Positions 51,186 through 59,976 of a stretch of 64,000 nt of DNA are shown here, one piece after another (position 1 is the stretch's first letter; each line of letters starts with the position of its first letter). Source of the DNA: Paludibacter sp963678465 (GTDB lineage: Bacteria > Bacteroidota > Bacteroidia > Bacteroidales > Paludibacteraceae). Location of the stretch: positions 3,348,001-3,412,000 of the forward strand of contig OY782858.1 of the NCBI GenBank assembly GCA_963678465.1, given 5' to 3'. The notes below the pieces were generated by a model. That model ran no database searches and was not told the DNA's origin. It was given only the letters and a program-made list of their open reading frames with translations. The position numbers and the translations under genes were made by a program.

Positions 51186-52445
51186 ATGAGTTTACAATCA
51201 AATACCAATCGATGGGGAAAAGCTGTGCTTAAAGCATCGCGTTCGTTACAACTTGTCGGCGACGATGTGCTTCGTCAGGTTTTATTGGCATTGGCCGATG
51301 AGGCTGTGCTGAAATCGTCGGATATTATTGCCGAAAATGCAAAGGATTTAGCCTTGATGGAGAAAAGTAATCCGATGTACGATAGGCTTTTGCTTAGTGT
51401 GGAGCGGATCAAGGGAATTGCTTCGGATATTCGTAATGTTGCTTCGCTGCCATCGCCTCTTGGGAAGGTGTTGAGATCGACCGAACATCCCAATGGAATG
51501 ACAATTAAAAAAATTTCGGTTCCTTTTGGAGTGGTGGGAGTTGTTTACGAAGCGCGTCCCAATGTAAGTTTCGATGTTTTTTCACTTTGTCTGAAATCGG
51601 GAAATGCATGTGTGCTCAAAGGTGGGACAGATGCCTATAACTCTAATTTGGCAATTGTGAAGGTGATACAGTCGGTACTCGAAAAGTTCGGCCTAGACAT
51701 AAATATTGTGACTTTGCTTCCTGCTGGTCGGGAGGCCACTGCTGAACTTATGAATGCGGTTGGGTATGTGGATGTGATTATCCCGCGTGGAGGAAAAGGG
51801 CTGATAGACTTTGTGCGCGACAATTCCCGTATTCCGGTGATCGAAACCGGAGCTGGTATTTGCCATACTTATTTCGATGAATTTGGAGATGTTGAAAAGG
51901 GGAAAAACATCATTTTTAATGCCAAGACAAGGCGCGTAAGTGTGTGCAATTCGTTGGATTGTTTGGTGATAAACGAGAAGCGATTGTTGGATTTACCTGT
52001 TTTGTGTCAAATGCTGGCAGATAAAAATGTGGTGATTTATGCGGATGAAAAAGCTTTTTCGGCATTAGCGGGACATTATCCGGCCGCTTTACTTCAAAAA
52101 GCAACAGCCGAAAGTTATGGCATTGAGTTTCTCGATTATAAAATGTCGGTAAAGACTGTGGCTAATATCCATGAGGCGATAGAGCATATTTCGATGTATA
52201 GTTCGAAACATAGCGAATGTATTGTGACTGAAAATCAAGAGGCTGTACATATCTTCGAAAAAATGGTGGATGCAGCATGTGTATATACAAACGTGTCCAC
52301 GGCATTTACTGATGGTGCTCAGTTTGGGCTGGGTGCCGAGATTGGTATTAGCACTCAGAAGTTGCACGCCCGTGGCCCAATGGGGCTCGAGGAATTGTGC
52401 TCGTATAAATGGATAGTGAAAGGTGAAGGTCAGGTGAGGGCATAG
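51186..52445 (+). CDS. proA: Glutamate-5-semialdehyde dehydrogenase (gamma-glutamyl phosphate reductase)
   Basis: 419 residues, aldehyde-dehydrogenase fold. PFGVVGVVYEARPNVSFD, CVLKGGTDAYNSN, VIIPRGGKGLIDFV and VIETGAGICHTYFDEF in positions typical of ProA; the catalytic cysteine is in TRRVSVCNSLDCLVI. Reduces the product of ProB to glutamate semialdehyde, which cyclises toward proline. ATG start, 13 bp after the preceding gene. The C-terminal ARGPMGLEELCSYKWIV is also diagnostic. Confidence 0.97.
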   Translation: MSLQSNTNRWGKAVLKASRSLQLVGDDVLRQVLLALADEAVLKSSDIIAENAKDLALMEKSNPMYDRLLLSVERIKGIASDIRNVASLPSPLGKVLRSTEHPNGMTIKKISVPFGVVGVVYEARPNVSFDVFSLCLKSGNACVLKGGTDAYNSNLAIVKVIQSVLEKFGLDINIVTLLPAGREATAELMNAVGYVDVIIPRGGKGLIDFVRDNSRIPVIETGAGICHTYFDEFGDVEKGKNIIFNAKTRRVSVCNSLDCLVINEKRLLDLPVLCQMLADKNVVIYADEKAFSALAGHYPAALLQKATAESYGIEFLDYKMSVKTVANIHEAIEHISMYSSKHSECIVTENQEAVHIFEKMVDAACVYTNVSTAFTDGAQFGLGAEIGISTQKLHARGPMGLEELCSYKWIVKGEGQVRA

Positions 52446-52544
52446 TTTTTTTGTATAAATATTATCATAATGTAACATTTTGTCTTGCTATTGTTCGTAA
52501 TTCAACATATATTTGGTTTAATTCGAATAAATTTTGATAATTTG

Positions 52545-52575
52545 TTGCGAAATTAAAATTAATTGGTTTTCTTTG
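52545..52575 (+). promoter_or_regulatory. Promoter of the RRM protein gene, with long leader
   Basis: TTG (52545-52547), 20-bp spacer, TTTCTTTG (52568-52575; one mismatch to TAnnTTTG). It leaves a leader of about 130 nt before the ATG at 52711, which may be structured or temperature-responsive; that part is inference. Confidence 0.5.
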
Positions 52576-52710
52576 CAAACGTTAAGATACTGTATTCCTC
52601 TCGTTTGGTTATTCCTGTCTTTTCTTCTGTGAACAGATTTCTTTTAACCTCGTTTGTTTATGCTGTTCTTGAAATCAAAATTTTATAACCACTTTTTTTA
52701 ATTTATTCTT

Positions 52711-52956
52711 ATGAACATTTATGTAGGTAACTTAAGTTACAAAGTTCGTGACAACGACCTGTTGGGAGTTTTAGCTGAGTATGGTAAAGTTGACTCTTGC
52801 AAAATTATCAAGGACCGCGAAACCGGAAAATCGAAAGGATTTGCATTTGTGGAAATGGCCGATGATGTGGCTGCTGCAAAGGCAATCGAAGAATTAAACG
52901 GTGCTGAATTCGACGGTCGGACGATGGTAGTTAAAGAAGCAAGACCAAAAGCTTGA
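52711..52956 (+). CDS. Small RRM-type RNA-binding protein
   Basis: 81 residues, one RNA recognition motif. RNP2 is IYVGNLSY at 3-10 and RNP1 is KGFAFVEM at 43-50, both with the aromatic residues that stack on RNA. Such single-RRM proteins are plentiful in Bacteroidota, which lack some other small-RNA chaperones, and may act as global RNA binders; here the charged tail common in longer relatives is almost absent (ends ARPKA). Own leader and terminator: monocistronic. Confidence 0.93.
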   Translation: MNIYVGNLSYKVRDNDLLGVLAEYGKVDSCKIIKDRETGKSKGFAFVEMADDVAAAKAIEELNGAEFDGRTMVVKEARPKA

Positions 52957-52978
52957 TGCCATTAAAATCAAACAAACT

Positions 52979-53016
52979 AAAACTTCTGTTGTCGTTGGAC
53001 GATGGAAGTTTTTTTT
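52979..53016 (+). terminator. Terminator of the RRM gene
   Basis: Inverted repeat AAAACTTC (52979-52986) / GAAGTTTT (53005-53012) with an inner TCGT/ACGA pairing and a T tract. Confidence 0.8.
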
Positions 53017-53054
53017 GCTATGAATGGTTGTTGTTGTAATAAAGTATTTAAAAC

Positions 53055-53933
53055 ATGATAAAAGGGATTTTTAAAGACTCAGGGGTTTTGTGGAAGCTGC
53101 TTCAATTGATAGCTGTTTTTGCTTTCGTAATGATAGCCACGTTGTTGGTTACTGTGCTTGTTGCAACTAACGATATGAATGATATGTCGAACGTGAAAGT
53201 TATGCAATTGATCCAATCGGTAGGATTGTTTATCATTCCTCCTTTTGTAATGGCTTTTTTGTGGAGCCAAAATGCTTTTGAGTTTTTACGGCTGAAGTCG
53301 AATCTCAGATGGTCGACGGTGTTGTATGTGCTTGTTTTTATGTTAGTAGCTATTCCTTTTATCAATCTGCTTTCCTGGTTAAATCAGCAGATTGTTCTTC
53401 CTGAGTCACTTTCAGAAATTGAGAAAATGATGCAGTCTTCCGAAGCTCAGATTGCAATAATCACTGAAAAGATGCTCAACGTTAATACATTGGACGCTCT
53501 TCTTTTTAATGTGTTTTTAGTGGCCGTAGTGCCTGCATTGGGCGAGGAGCTGTTTTTCAGAGGAACCATACAGCGACTTCTTTCCGATTGGAAAGGGGCG
53601 TTTTTTGCAATTTGGATGACGGCCTTTATATTCAGCGCAATACATATGCAGTTCTATGGATTTTTTCCGCGTATGTTGCTTGGCGCTTTTTTTGGGTATC
53701 TGCTACTGTGGAGTGGTAGCCTGTGGTTGCCAATTATTGCTCATTTTGTGAATAATTGTGTGGCAGTTATTTTCTATTATCTTAAATTTAATGGAATAAA
53801 AGTTGTAGATATAGAAATAATTGGTACAGGTGAAACGCTATGGTTGGGGATATTGAGTGGAATTGTGTGTGTGTGTGTGGGCTATCTGATCAGGAAAAGC
53901 ACTCTGAAAACAGCCTCCAAAACACAGTTATAG
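53055..53933 (+). CDS. CPBP-family intramembrane metalloprotease
   Basis: 292 residues with about seven membrane segments. The CPBP/Abi (CAAX-protease-like) motifs are all there: GEELFFRGTIQR (glutamates and arginine), SAIHMQFYGFFPR and IIAHFVNN (metal-binding histidines). Members process prenylated proteins or, in bacteria, bacteriocin-related and other unknown substrates. Lone gene; its 3' end overlaps the convergent small membrane-protein gene by 6 bp. No toxin or bacteriocin neighbour was found. Confidence 0.85.
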   Translation: MIKGIFKDSGVLWKLLQLIAVFAFVMIATLLVTVLVATNDMNDMSNVKVMQLIQSVGLFIIPPFVMAFLWSQNAFEFLRLKSNLRWSTVLYVLVFMLVAIPFINLLSWLNQQIVLPESLSEIEKMMQSSEAQIAIITEKMLNVNTLDALLFNVFLVAVVPALGEELFFRGTIQRLLSDWKGAFFAIWMTAFIFSAIHMQFYGFFPRMLLGAFFGYLLLWSGSLWLPIIAHFVNNCVAVIFYYLKFNGIKVVDIEIIGTGETLWLGILSGIVCVCVGYLIRKSTLKTASKTQL

Positions 53934-54320
53934 TCCCCGGCGTTCGCTTACAATCAGCAATGCCTGTTCCCTCAATTCGAGCGGCAGCTGAATCCTGCGT
54001 ACTTGCAGGCTTCGTAGCCATGCTGCAACATCGCTTTCCCGTAAGGTGTAAAATACATCAGATAGTTGATTAAGCTGATCGTCGGTGAATTTTTCGGGTT
54101 GTACATCGGCCAGTGCGTCAAGGTTCTCATCGTCGAAATATTCCACATTGGCATCAGCGCTCAACAAACTTTCGCGGTCGCAAACTTCGTGCGCTCCGCA
54201 GCATTCTCCATCTTCATTTATTGTGATTTCGGTTTCAACGTTTTTTTTTCGTCGGCTGATATAAGTTGCAAGCATAAGAACTAATCCAAACAACACCAAA
54301 ATTATAATAAGTACCCACAT
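53928..54320 (-). CDS. Small single-pass membrane protein of unknown function
   Basis: 130 residues. One N-terminal membrane segment (VLIIILVLFGLVLMLATYI), basic anchor SRRKK, then a cysteine-bearing segment GECCGAHEVCDRESLL that could bind a metal or cluster, and a C-terminal helical domain (QPEKFTDDQLNQLSDVFYTL, DVAAWLRSLQVRRIQLP). The CCGxHxVC motif is seen in related Bacteroidales proteins to my knowledge, but no function is recognised. Convergent 6-bp overlap with the CPBP gene; divergent to porW. Confidence 0.68.
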   Translation of the reverse strand: MWVLIIILVLFGLVLMLATYISRRKKNVETEITINEDGECCGAHEVCDRESLLSADANVEYFDDENLDALADVQPEKFTDDQLNQLSDVFYTLRESDVAAWLRSLQVRRIQLPLELREQALLIVSERRGL

Positions 54321-54393
54321 AATCTTAAAAATATATTTCCTTAATACAACGTAATTTTCGCTGCAAAGTTAAGTGTTTGTAGTCAAATTTGAG

Positions 54394-54401
54394 TATTTTT
54401 G
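54394..54401 (+). promoter_or_regulatory. -7 box upstream of porW
   Basis: TATTTTTG, TAnnTTTG match, 37 bp before the first possible start (54438). A TTTG at 54376 is too close for a standard -33. Confidence 0.5.
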
Positions 54402-54437
54402 TGAGTTAAAAACACAATAGATTCCAGTTTTTTAAGT

Positions 54438-57400
54438 TTGTATTTTGACTTGTATATTATTATTAAGAAAACCATTAATACCTGCTTCTTTTTGAAACTA
54501 AAGTTTTTACATATCCTTGTGTTTTCGCTGGCCGTTTTTACGTTTAGTGCATGTTCGTTGAAAAAGAACACCTGGTCAACACGTGCTTATCAGTCAATGA
54601 ATACACGTTTTAATGTGTATTTTAACGGAAAAGAGAGTTATGAGGAAGGGCTCAGGAATATTTATAACAGCAATAAAGAAGACTATTCGGCCATCATTCC
54701 GATGTATCCAATTAGCCGGCACGACAATGCAAATTCGGCAAAATCGAACATGGATAGAACCATTGAAAAATGCAGAAAAGCCATTAAACTTCATTCTATC
54801 AAACAAAAACCATTGCGCAACGACCGCAAGTGGAGTAATCCTGAGTATCAGTTGTGGTACAAGCAGGAAGAGTTCAATCCCGCGCTGAAAGATGCCTGGA
54901 TGCTGCTGGCTCAGGCTGAATTTCATAAAGCTGATTTTATCGGATCGGTGGGTACATTTACATATATCTCTCGTCATTTTGCCAACGACAAAGACATGGT
55001 GGCTCGCTGTCAGTTGTGGATTACACGTGCTTATGGTGAGTTAGGTTGGATTTACGAAGCGGAACAAATGCTCACCCGATTGAAACAGGATGATCTGAGA
55101 TTCAATCACATTGGTTTGTTCGCAGCTGTGAATGCCGATTTGTTGCTTAAAAAACATCAATACAAGGAGGCTATTCCGTTTCTTGAACTTACATTAAAAA
55201 CTGAGAAAGATAAACCTCAACAACAAAGGCTTAATTTTCTGTTGGCTCAGTTGTATAAAAAAACGGGTGACAACCAACGAGCATATCAGGCATTTACAAA
55301 GGTAACAAAGCTGAATCCGCCTTTCGAAATGGACTTTAATGCGCGGATTTACAGAGCCGAACTTGATAACCGCAATGTAGAATCGGTACGTAAGGAACTG
55401 TATAAAATGCTCCGCAATCCCAATAATAAAGAATACCTTGATCAGGTTTATTACACTTTGGGCAAAACCTATGTTCAGAGAAATGATACAGTTAAAGCGC
55501 TTGAATATTTTAATACATCTATCAAAGAAAGTACCCGAAACGGATTTGATAAGGCAGTATCACTGATTACATTGGGCGATTTATATTACAAAAACAGAAA
55601 TTATATAAAAGCTCAACCCTGCTATAATGAAGCTTCTAAAATAATAACTACCGAACAGGAGGATTACGCAAGGGTATCGAAACTGGGAGAAACACTTTCA
55701 GAACTTGTTGTACAAAACGAAATCGTTGTTCTGCAGGATAGTTTGCAGTATTTATCTACCTTGTCTGAGGGAAAAAGACTTGAAATAGTAAATAATATTA
55801 TTGCGAAGCTTATTGCTGATGAAAAAGCTTCAGCCGAAGCCGAACTGGTCAAAAAAGAATCAGGATTTAATCCTGACGAAGAAAACATGACACTTATTGG
55901 AGAAAATCCGGGGGGTGTGGGCAGTTGGTATTTTTACAATTCAAGCTTACGGAAAACGGGGCAAAGTGATTTTCAGAAAAAATGGGGAAAACGTAAACTT
56001 GAGGACAACTGGAGAAGGGCAAATAAATCATCTGTGCTTTTTGCAGAAGAGACCGAGGCCAACGCTTCGCCTCTGTCAGCTGAAAATCAGAACGATTCAA
56101 CTCCTCCGAACGCAACTTCTGCATCCGACAATAAAAATCCGGCGTTTTATCTTCAGCAGATACCTGTTACTCCACAGCAACTCGAAAAATCAAATGCTGA
56201 GATAGCCACTGCTCTTTTCAATATGGGAATGATTTACAAGGATAAAGTAGAGGATTATGCAATGGCGGTGAAAACTTTTGATGAATTTGCTAATCGTTTT
56301 CCTGCCGATGAACGAAGGCTTGAGACTTATTTCCAGAGTTATATGCTTGAGTCAAAAACCGGAAATCCATCAAAAGCCGATGTTTATAAAAATAAGTTGA
56401 TCAGTGAATTTCCGAATTCTAAATATGTAGAAGTTATTTCGCAGCCCGATTATTTCGACCGAATGACGCGCATGTACCGAGAGCAAGATTCGCTTTATAG
56501 TATCACTTACAGTGCTTATAATGCAAGCGATTACAAAACAGTAAAAAAGAATGTGGAGTTTGTGAAAAAGAATTATCCGCTTTCGGTATTGCTGTCAAAA
56601 TTTATGTTTTTGAATGCTTTGAGCGTTGGCAAAACAGAGCAGCCTGATGTGTTTGAAACCTCGCTGAACGATGTTGTAGAGAAATTTCCGGAAAGTGATG
56701 TAAGCGCTATGTCAAAAGATATACTGGCTCTTATAAAACAAGGGAGAGAAGCTACAACCGGAACCTCGCACGGCACCTTGTTGAGTCGACGTGAAAGTGA
56801 TACAAAACAAGCTGAATCAGATATTGTTACCCGTCAGTATTCTGGCGAAAAAGCAACAAAACATCGTTTGATGCTTGTCACCGATGCCGATGTTCAGGCG
56901 ATGAACAAATTGCTTTATAACATAGCGGCTTATAATTTCAGTAGTTTTATGGTGAAGGATTTCGATTTGGTGACAGGGAAATTGGATGATGTTCGTAATT
57001 CACTATCAATCACAAATTTTGAGTCATATCAAGAGGTGGAATGGTATGTGAATTCAATATCAAAGAACGCAGCTTTGTCGAATTTAATGAACGAACTGAA
57101 AATTGAAAAAGTGATTATTTCGGAAGAAAATTATGGTATTCTGAGATCTTTGTCATCTTTGGAAGACTATTTTGCATTTCAGTCAAAAAATCTTTTGGCA
57201 ACAACGCCGGTGCCACCTACAAAAAATAATGTGGTAGAGAATAAAAAAGAAACATCTTCAAAAAAATCAGTAACAAAGAATGAACCAGCTGCTGTACAGA
57301 TAGAAAAACAAAAACAAGCCGAAAACCTGTTAGATAAAAATGCACTCGAAACTGCAGCGCTTAAGCAGCAAAAAGCCGATACTACAACAGTAGCTCCGAA

Positions 57401-57836
57401 AACCTCAGTTCAACCAGCCGCTCCTGTAGTGGTACAACCCAAGGAAGAAGCTGTGCCGTTGTTCAAAAATCTTTTTGCTTACAGAGCCAACGAACCACAT
57501 TATGTGTCGGTGGCAGTTCTTTCGGGTACTTTTGATTATGACAAAGTAAAATCAGCATTTGATATGTATAATTCTCAGAATTATAGCATGTTAGATTTGA
57601 AATTAAACAAGGAGGATGTTGCTAAAATGCAGATAATCATTATCGGTCCGTTTGCAAATGCCGATTTGGCAAAGTCATACCTTATCCGTATGGTGAAAGA
57701 GCGGTCGTTGTTCGATCACCTGAAAGGAACCGATTACCGTAACCTGCTTGGCTCGCAGAAAAATTTGAACACAATGCTCCAACAAAATGCGATGAGTACG
57801 TACTTCGAATTTATGCAACAGTATTATCTAAAATAG
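54438..57836 (+). CDS. porW: PorW/SprE-like type IX secretion lipoprotein (TPR)
   Basis: About 1,132 residues. The lipobox VFTFSAC gives a lipidated cysteine. The following CSLKKNTWSTRAYQSMNTRFNVYFNGK...EEGLRNI is the typical start of PorW/SprE, here described by its TRFNVYFNG core. TPR-like helical repeats run to about 760 and a C-terminal SPOR-like part (HYVSVAVLSGTFDYDKVKSAF, IIIIGPFANADLA) ends it. PorW is a periplasmic-side lipoprotein needed for type IX secretion. No ATG start exists: TTG at 54438 opens the frame, and TTG at 54492 would give the cleanest signal peptide (KLKFLHILVFSLAVF). Next gene is porX. Confidence 0.87.
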   Translation: MYFDLYIIIKKTINTCFFLKLKFLHILVFSLAVFTFSACSLKKNTWSTRAYQSMNTRFNVYFNGKESYEEGLRNIYNSNKEDYSAIIPMYPISRHDNANSAKSNMDRTIEKCRKAIKLHSIKQKPLRNDRKWSNPEYQLWYKQEEFNPALKDAWMLLAQAEFHKADFIGSVGTFTYISRHFANDKDMVARCQLWITRAYGELGWIYEAEQMLTRLKQDDLRFNHIGLFAAVNADLLLKKHQYKEAIPFLELTLKTEKDKPQQQRLNFLLAQLYKKTGDNQRAYQAFTKVTKLNPPFEMDFNARIYRAELDNRNVESVRKELYKMLRNPNNKEYLDQVYYTLGKTYVQRNDTVKALEYFNTSIKESTRNGFDKAVSLITLGDLYYKNRNYIKAQPCYNEASKIITTEQEDYARVSKLGETLSELVVQNEIVVLQDSLQYLSTLSEGKRLEIVNNIIAKLIADEKASAEAELVKKESGFNPDEENMTLIGENPGGVGSWYFYNSSLRKTGQSDFQKKWGKRKLEDNWRRANKSSVLFAEETEANASPLSAENQNDSTPPNATSASDNKNPAFYLQQIPVTPQQLEKSNAEIATALFNMGMIYKDKVEDYAMAVKTFDEFANRFPADERRLETYFQSYMLESKTGNPSKADVYKNKLISEFPNSKYVEVISQPDYFDRMTRMYREQDSLYSITYSAYNASDYKTVKKNVEFVKKNYPLSVLLSKFMFLNALSVGKTEQPDVFETSLNDVVEKFPESDVSAMSKDILALIKQGREATTGTSHGTLLSRRESDTKQAESDIVTRQYSGEKATKHRLMLVTDADVQAMNKLLYNIAAYNFSSFMVKDFDLVTGKLDDVRNSLSITNFESYQEVEWYVNSISKNAALSNLMNELKIEKVIISEENYGILRSLSSLEDYFAFQSKNLLATTPVPPTKNNVVENKKETSSKKSVTKNEPAAVQIEKQKQAENLLDKNALETAALKQQKADTTTVAPKTSVQPAAPVVVQPKEEAVPLFKNLFAYRANEPHYVSVAVLSGTFDYDKVKSAFDMYNSQNYSMLDLKLNKEDVAKMQIIIIGPFANADLAKSYLIRMVKERSLFDHLKGTDYRNLLGSQKNLNTMLQQNAMSTYFEFMQQYYLK

Positions 57837-57881
57837 CAGTTGATATTAGTTGTTAAAATCAACATTGAAAAAAACTAACAA

Positions 57882-59429
57882 ATGAGAAAAGAGCGCATAC
57901 TTTGGGCTGATGATGAAATAGATTTACTTCGTGCATATGTTCTTTTTCTTGAAGAAAAAGGCTACGAAGTAGTAACTGCAAACAACGGCAAGGATGCTGT
58001 TGAATTGTGTCAAAAGGAATCGTTCGACATTATCTTCCTCGACGAAAATATGCCGGGTCTGTCAGGTCTCGAAACCCTTGCGTTAATTAAAGAGATCGAC
58101 GCCGATGTGCCCATGGTGATGATTACCAAAAGTGAGGAAGAAAATATAATGAATATGGCCATCGGAAATAAAATTGCCGATTACCTCACCAAGCCCGTGA
58201 ACCCGAGTCAGATATTGCTGACTCTCAAAAAAAATATTCATAAAAAAGAAATTGTTTCAGAGCATGCCACAAGTACTTATCGTTCGGAATTTGGACGGAT
58301 AGGGATGCAAATTAACGATTCGCTGACCTACGAGGACTGGGTAGAAGTGTATAAGAAGTTGGTTTACTGGGAACTGGAGCTGGCTGATACTGACAATGGT
58401 ATGGACGAAATGCTGCGGATGCAGAAAACCGAAGCGAACAATACATTTAATAAATACATCAAACGAAATTATCAGTCGTGGTTCGAACATCCCGAAAATA
58501 GACCGTTACTGAGCCCCGATTTATTTAAAACCAAAGTGTTCCCTTTATTGGACAAAGGAGAGAAAGTGTTTTTTGTGTTGGTTGATAATTTCCGCTACGA
58601 TCAGTGGAAAATTATTCGCGAACTGATGAGCGAATTTTATACCTTTACCGACGAAAGTTTGTATTGCAGTATGTTGCCTACTGCAACTCAATATGCCAGA
58701 AACTCTATTTTTTCCGGATTATTGCCTTTGCAAATTCAACAAATGTTTCCTGATCTATGGATTGACGAAGAAGAGGAGGAAGGTAAAAATATGAATGAAA
58801 AGGAATTGATTCAGACTCAATTACAGCGATTCAGAAAGAACTACAGCTTTTCGTATCATAAAGTAAACGAATCGGCTTTCTGTGAAAAACTGATTGAACA
58901 ATTGCCTCGATTGGACAATAACCAGCTGAATGTGATTGTTTTGAATTTCATTGATATGTTGTCGCATGCACGTACCGAATCTAAAATGATGCGTGAACTG
59001 GCCAACGACGAACAAGCTTATCGTTCGCTGACGCTTTCGTGGTTCAAACATTCGGCAACCTATGAACTGATGAAAGCCATTTCGAAACGAGGTTATAAGC
59101 TAATTTTCACCACAGATCACGGAACAATTCAGGTCACGAATCCGATCAAGGTAATTGGTGATAAAAATACGAATGTAAACTTGCGTTACAAAGTAGGCAA
59201 AAATCTTAGCTATAACAAAAAAGAAGTTTTTGAAATAACACAGCCATCAAAAATTGGCTTACCAAGTCCGAATGTAAGTTCAGCTTACATTTTTGCCGGT
59301 AACGACGATTTTTTTGCGTACCCGAATAACTACAACCATTATGTGAGTTATTATAAAAACACTTTTCAGCACGGAGGAATTTCGCTCGAAGAAATGCTGA
59401 TACCGTTAATTGTGATGGAACCTAAATAA
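57882..59429 (+). CDS. porX: PorX-type response regulator with PglZ domain
   Basis: 515 residues. N-terminal receiver domain (1-120): acidic pair D10/D11, phospho-acceptor D54 in IIFLDENMPGL, and the conserved lysine of the TKP motif near 106. A PglZ/alkaline-phosphatase-like domain follows (about 205-500), with VDNFRYDQW and the later TDHGTIQV metal-site motifs. This is the layout of PorX, which with the histidine kinase PorY controls the type IX secretion system in Porphyromonas and hydrolyses oligonucleotides. PorY is not in the window. 45 bp after porW, probably same transcript. Confidence 0.93.
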   Translation: MRKERILWADDEIDLLRAYVLFLEEKGYEVVTANNGKDAVELCQKESFDIIFLDENMPGLSGLETLALIKEIDADVPMVMITKSEEENIMNMAIGNKIADYLTKPVNPSQILLTLKKNIHKKEIVSEHATSTYRSEFGRIGMQINDSLTYEDWVEVYKKLVYWELELADTDNGMDEMLRMQKTEANNTFNKYIKRNYQSWFEHPENRPLLSPDLFKTKVFPLLDKGEKVFFVLVDNFRYDQWKIIRELMSEFYTFTDESLYCSMLPTATQYARNSIFSGLLPLQIQQMFPDLWIDEEEEEGKNMNEKELIQTQLQRFRKNYSFSYHKVNESAFCEKLIEQLPRLDNNQLNVIVLNFIDMLSHARTESKMMRELANDEQAYRSLTLSWFKHSATYELMKAISKRGYKLIFTTDHGTIQVTNPIKVIGDKNTNVNLRYKVGKNLSYNKKEVFEITQPSKIGLPSPNVSSAYIFAGNDDFFAYPNNYNHYVSYYKNTFQHGGISLEEMLIPLIVMEPK

Positions 59430-59432
59430 TTA

Positions 59433-59453
59433 ACCCCGACCCCTAAAGGGGAG
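59433..59453 (-). repeat. Palindromic repeat copy A (left inverted end)
   Basis: ACCCCGACCCCTAAAGGGG plus AG. It contains the CCCCT-AA-AGGGG hairpin and matches the reverse complement of copy D (60045-60065) at 19 of 21 positions. 3 bp after the porX stop; no T tract, so not a normal terminator. Confidence 0.8.
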
Positions 59454-59517
59454 AAAGAGAAAATAACGCCTAATGGGAGATAAGAAATATTAGTATTACT
59501 TGTTAATAACAGGTTTT

Positions 59518-59964
59518 ATGAAAAAGAAAGAAAACGATGCTAATTCAGTTCCCCTTCAGGGGTTAGGGTTTAAATCATCAATAGGGAACACGGGCAATTC
59601 AATGTTTTATGGCGCTTTACCTATTCATTTTGAATTAGCTAAAAAGCTTAGAAACAATCAAACTGAAGTCGAATTATTTCTTTGGGATAACTTACAAAGA
59701 TTGGCATATTTGAACATAAGATTTAAACGTCAACATCCGGTATTGTATTTTATTGCTGATTTTTATTGTCATAAAGCAAAAATTATTATTGAAGTTGATG
59801 GTGGATATCACGACATTCCTGAACAATACTTATATGATAGAAATCGTGAAAATGAACTCAATGAATTAGGAGTAAAAGTTGTCAGATTTACAAATGATGA
59901 GGTCTTGAACAGTATTGAGAAGGTTTTAAAAACGATTGAAAAAGAAATTAAAGAAAGAATTTAA
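59518..59964 (+). CDS. DUF559 endonuclease-like protein
   Basis: 148 residues from the ATG at 59518 (the longer frame uses TTG at 59500; a shorter start at 59602 is also possible). The core begins about residue 32: ELAKKLRNNQTEVELFLWDNL, then RFKRQHPVLYFIADFYCHKAKIIIEVDGG with the PD-(D/E)XK-type residues Asp, Glu, Asp (ADFYC... IIEVDGGYH), and LNELGVKVVRFTNDEV. This is the compact DUF559/VSR-like nuclease fold. Residues about 9-17 (NSVPLQGLG) are encoded by palindromic repeat copy B. No partner methylase is near, so restriction is unlikely. Function unknown. Confidence 0.82.
   Translation: MKKKENDANSVPLQGLGFKSSIGNTGNSMFYGALPIHFELAKKLRNNQTEVELFLWDNLQRLAYLNIRFKRQHPVLYFIADFYCHKAKIIIEVDGGYHDIPEQYLYDRNRENELNELGVKVVRFTNDEVLNSIEKVLKTIEKEIKERI
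59542..59568 (+). repeat. Palindromic repeat copy B, inside the DUF559 gene
   Basis: 27 bp: AATTCAGTT, hairpin CCCCTTCAGGGG, TTAGGG. It is a direct repeat of copy C with 25 of 27 identical bases, and codes for NSVPLQGLG in frame. Confidence 0.85.
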
Positions 59965-59976
59965 AATAAAATACAC

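Noticed and set aside
59433..59453. Palindrome A as a terminator of porX
   Set aside because: It forms a hairpin but lacks a T tract on the plus strand and matches repeats located inside coding regions.
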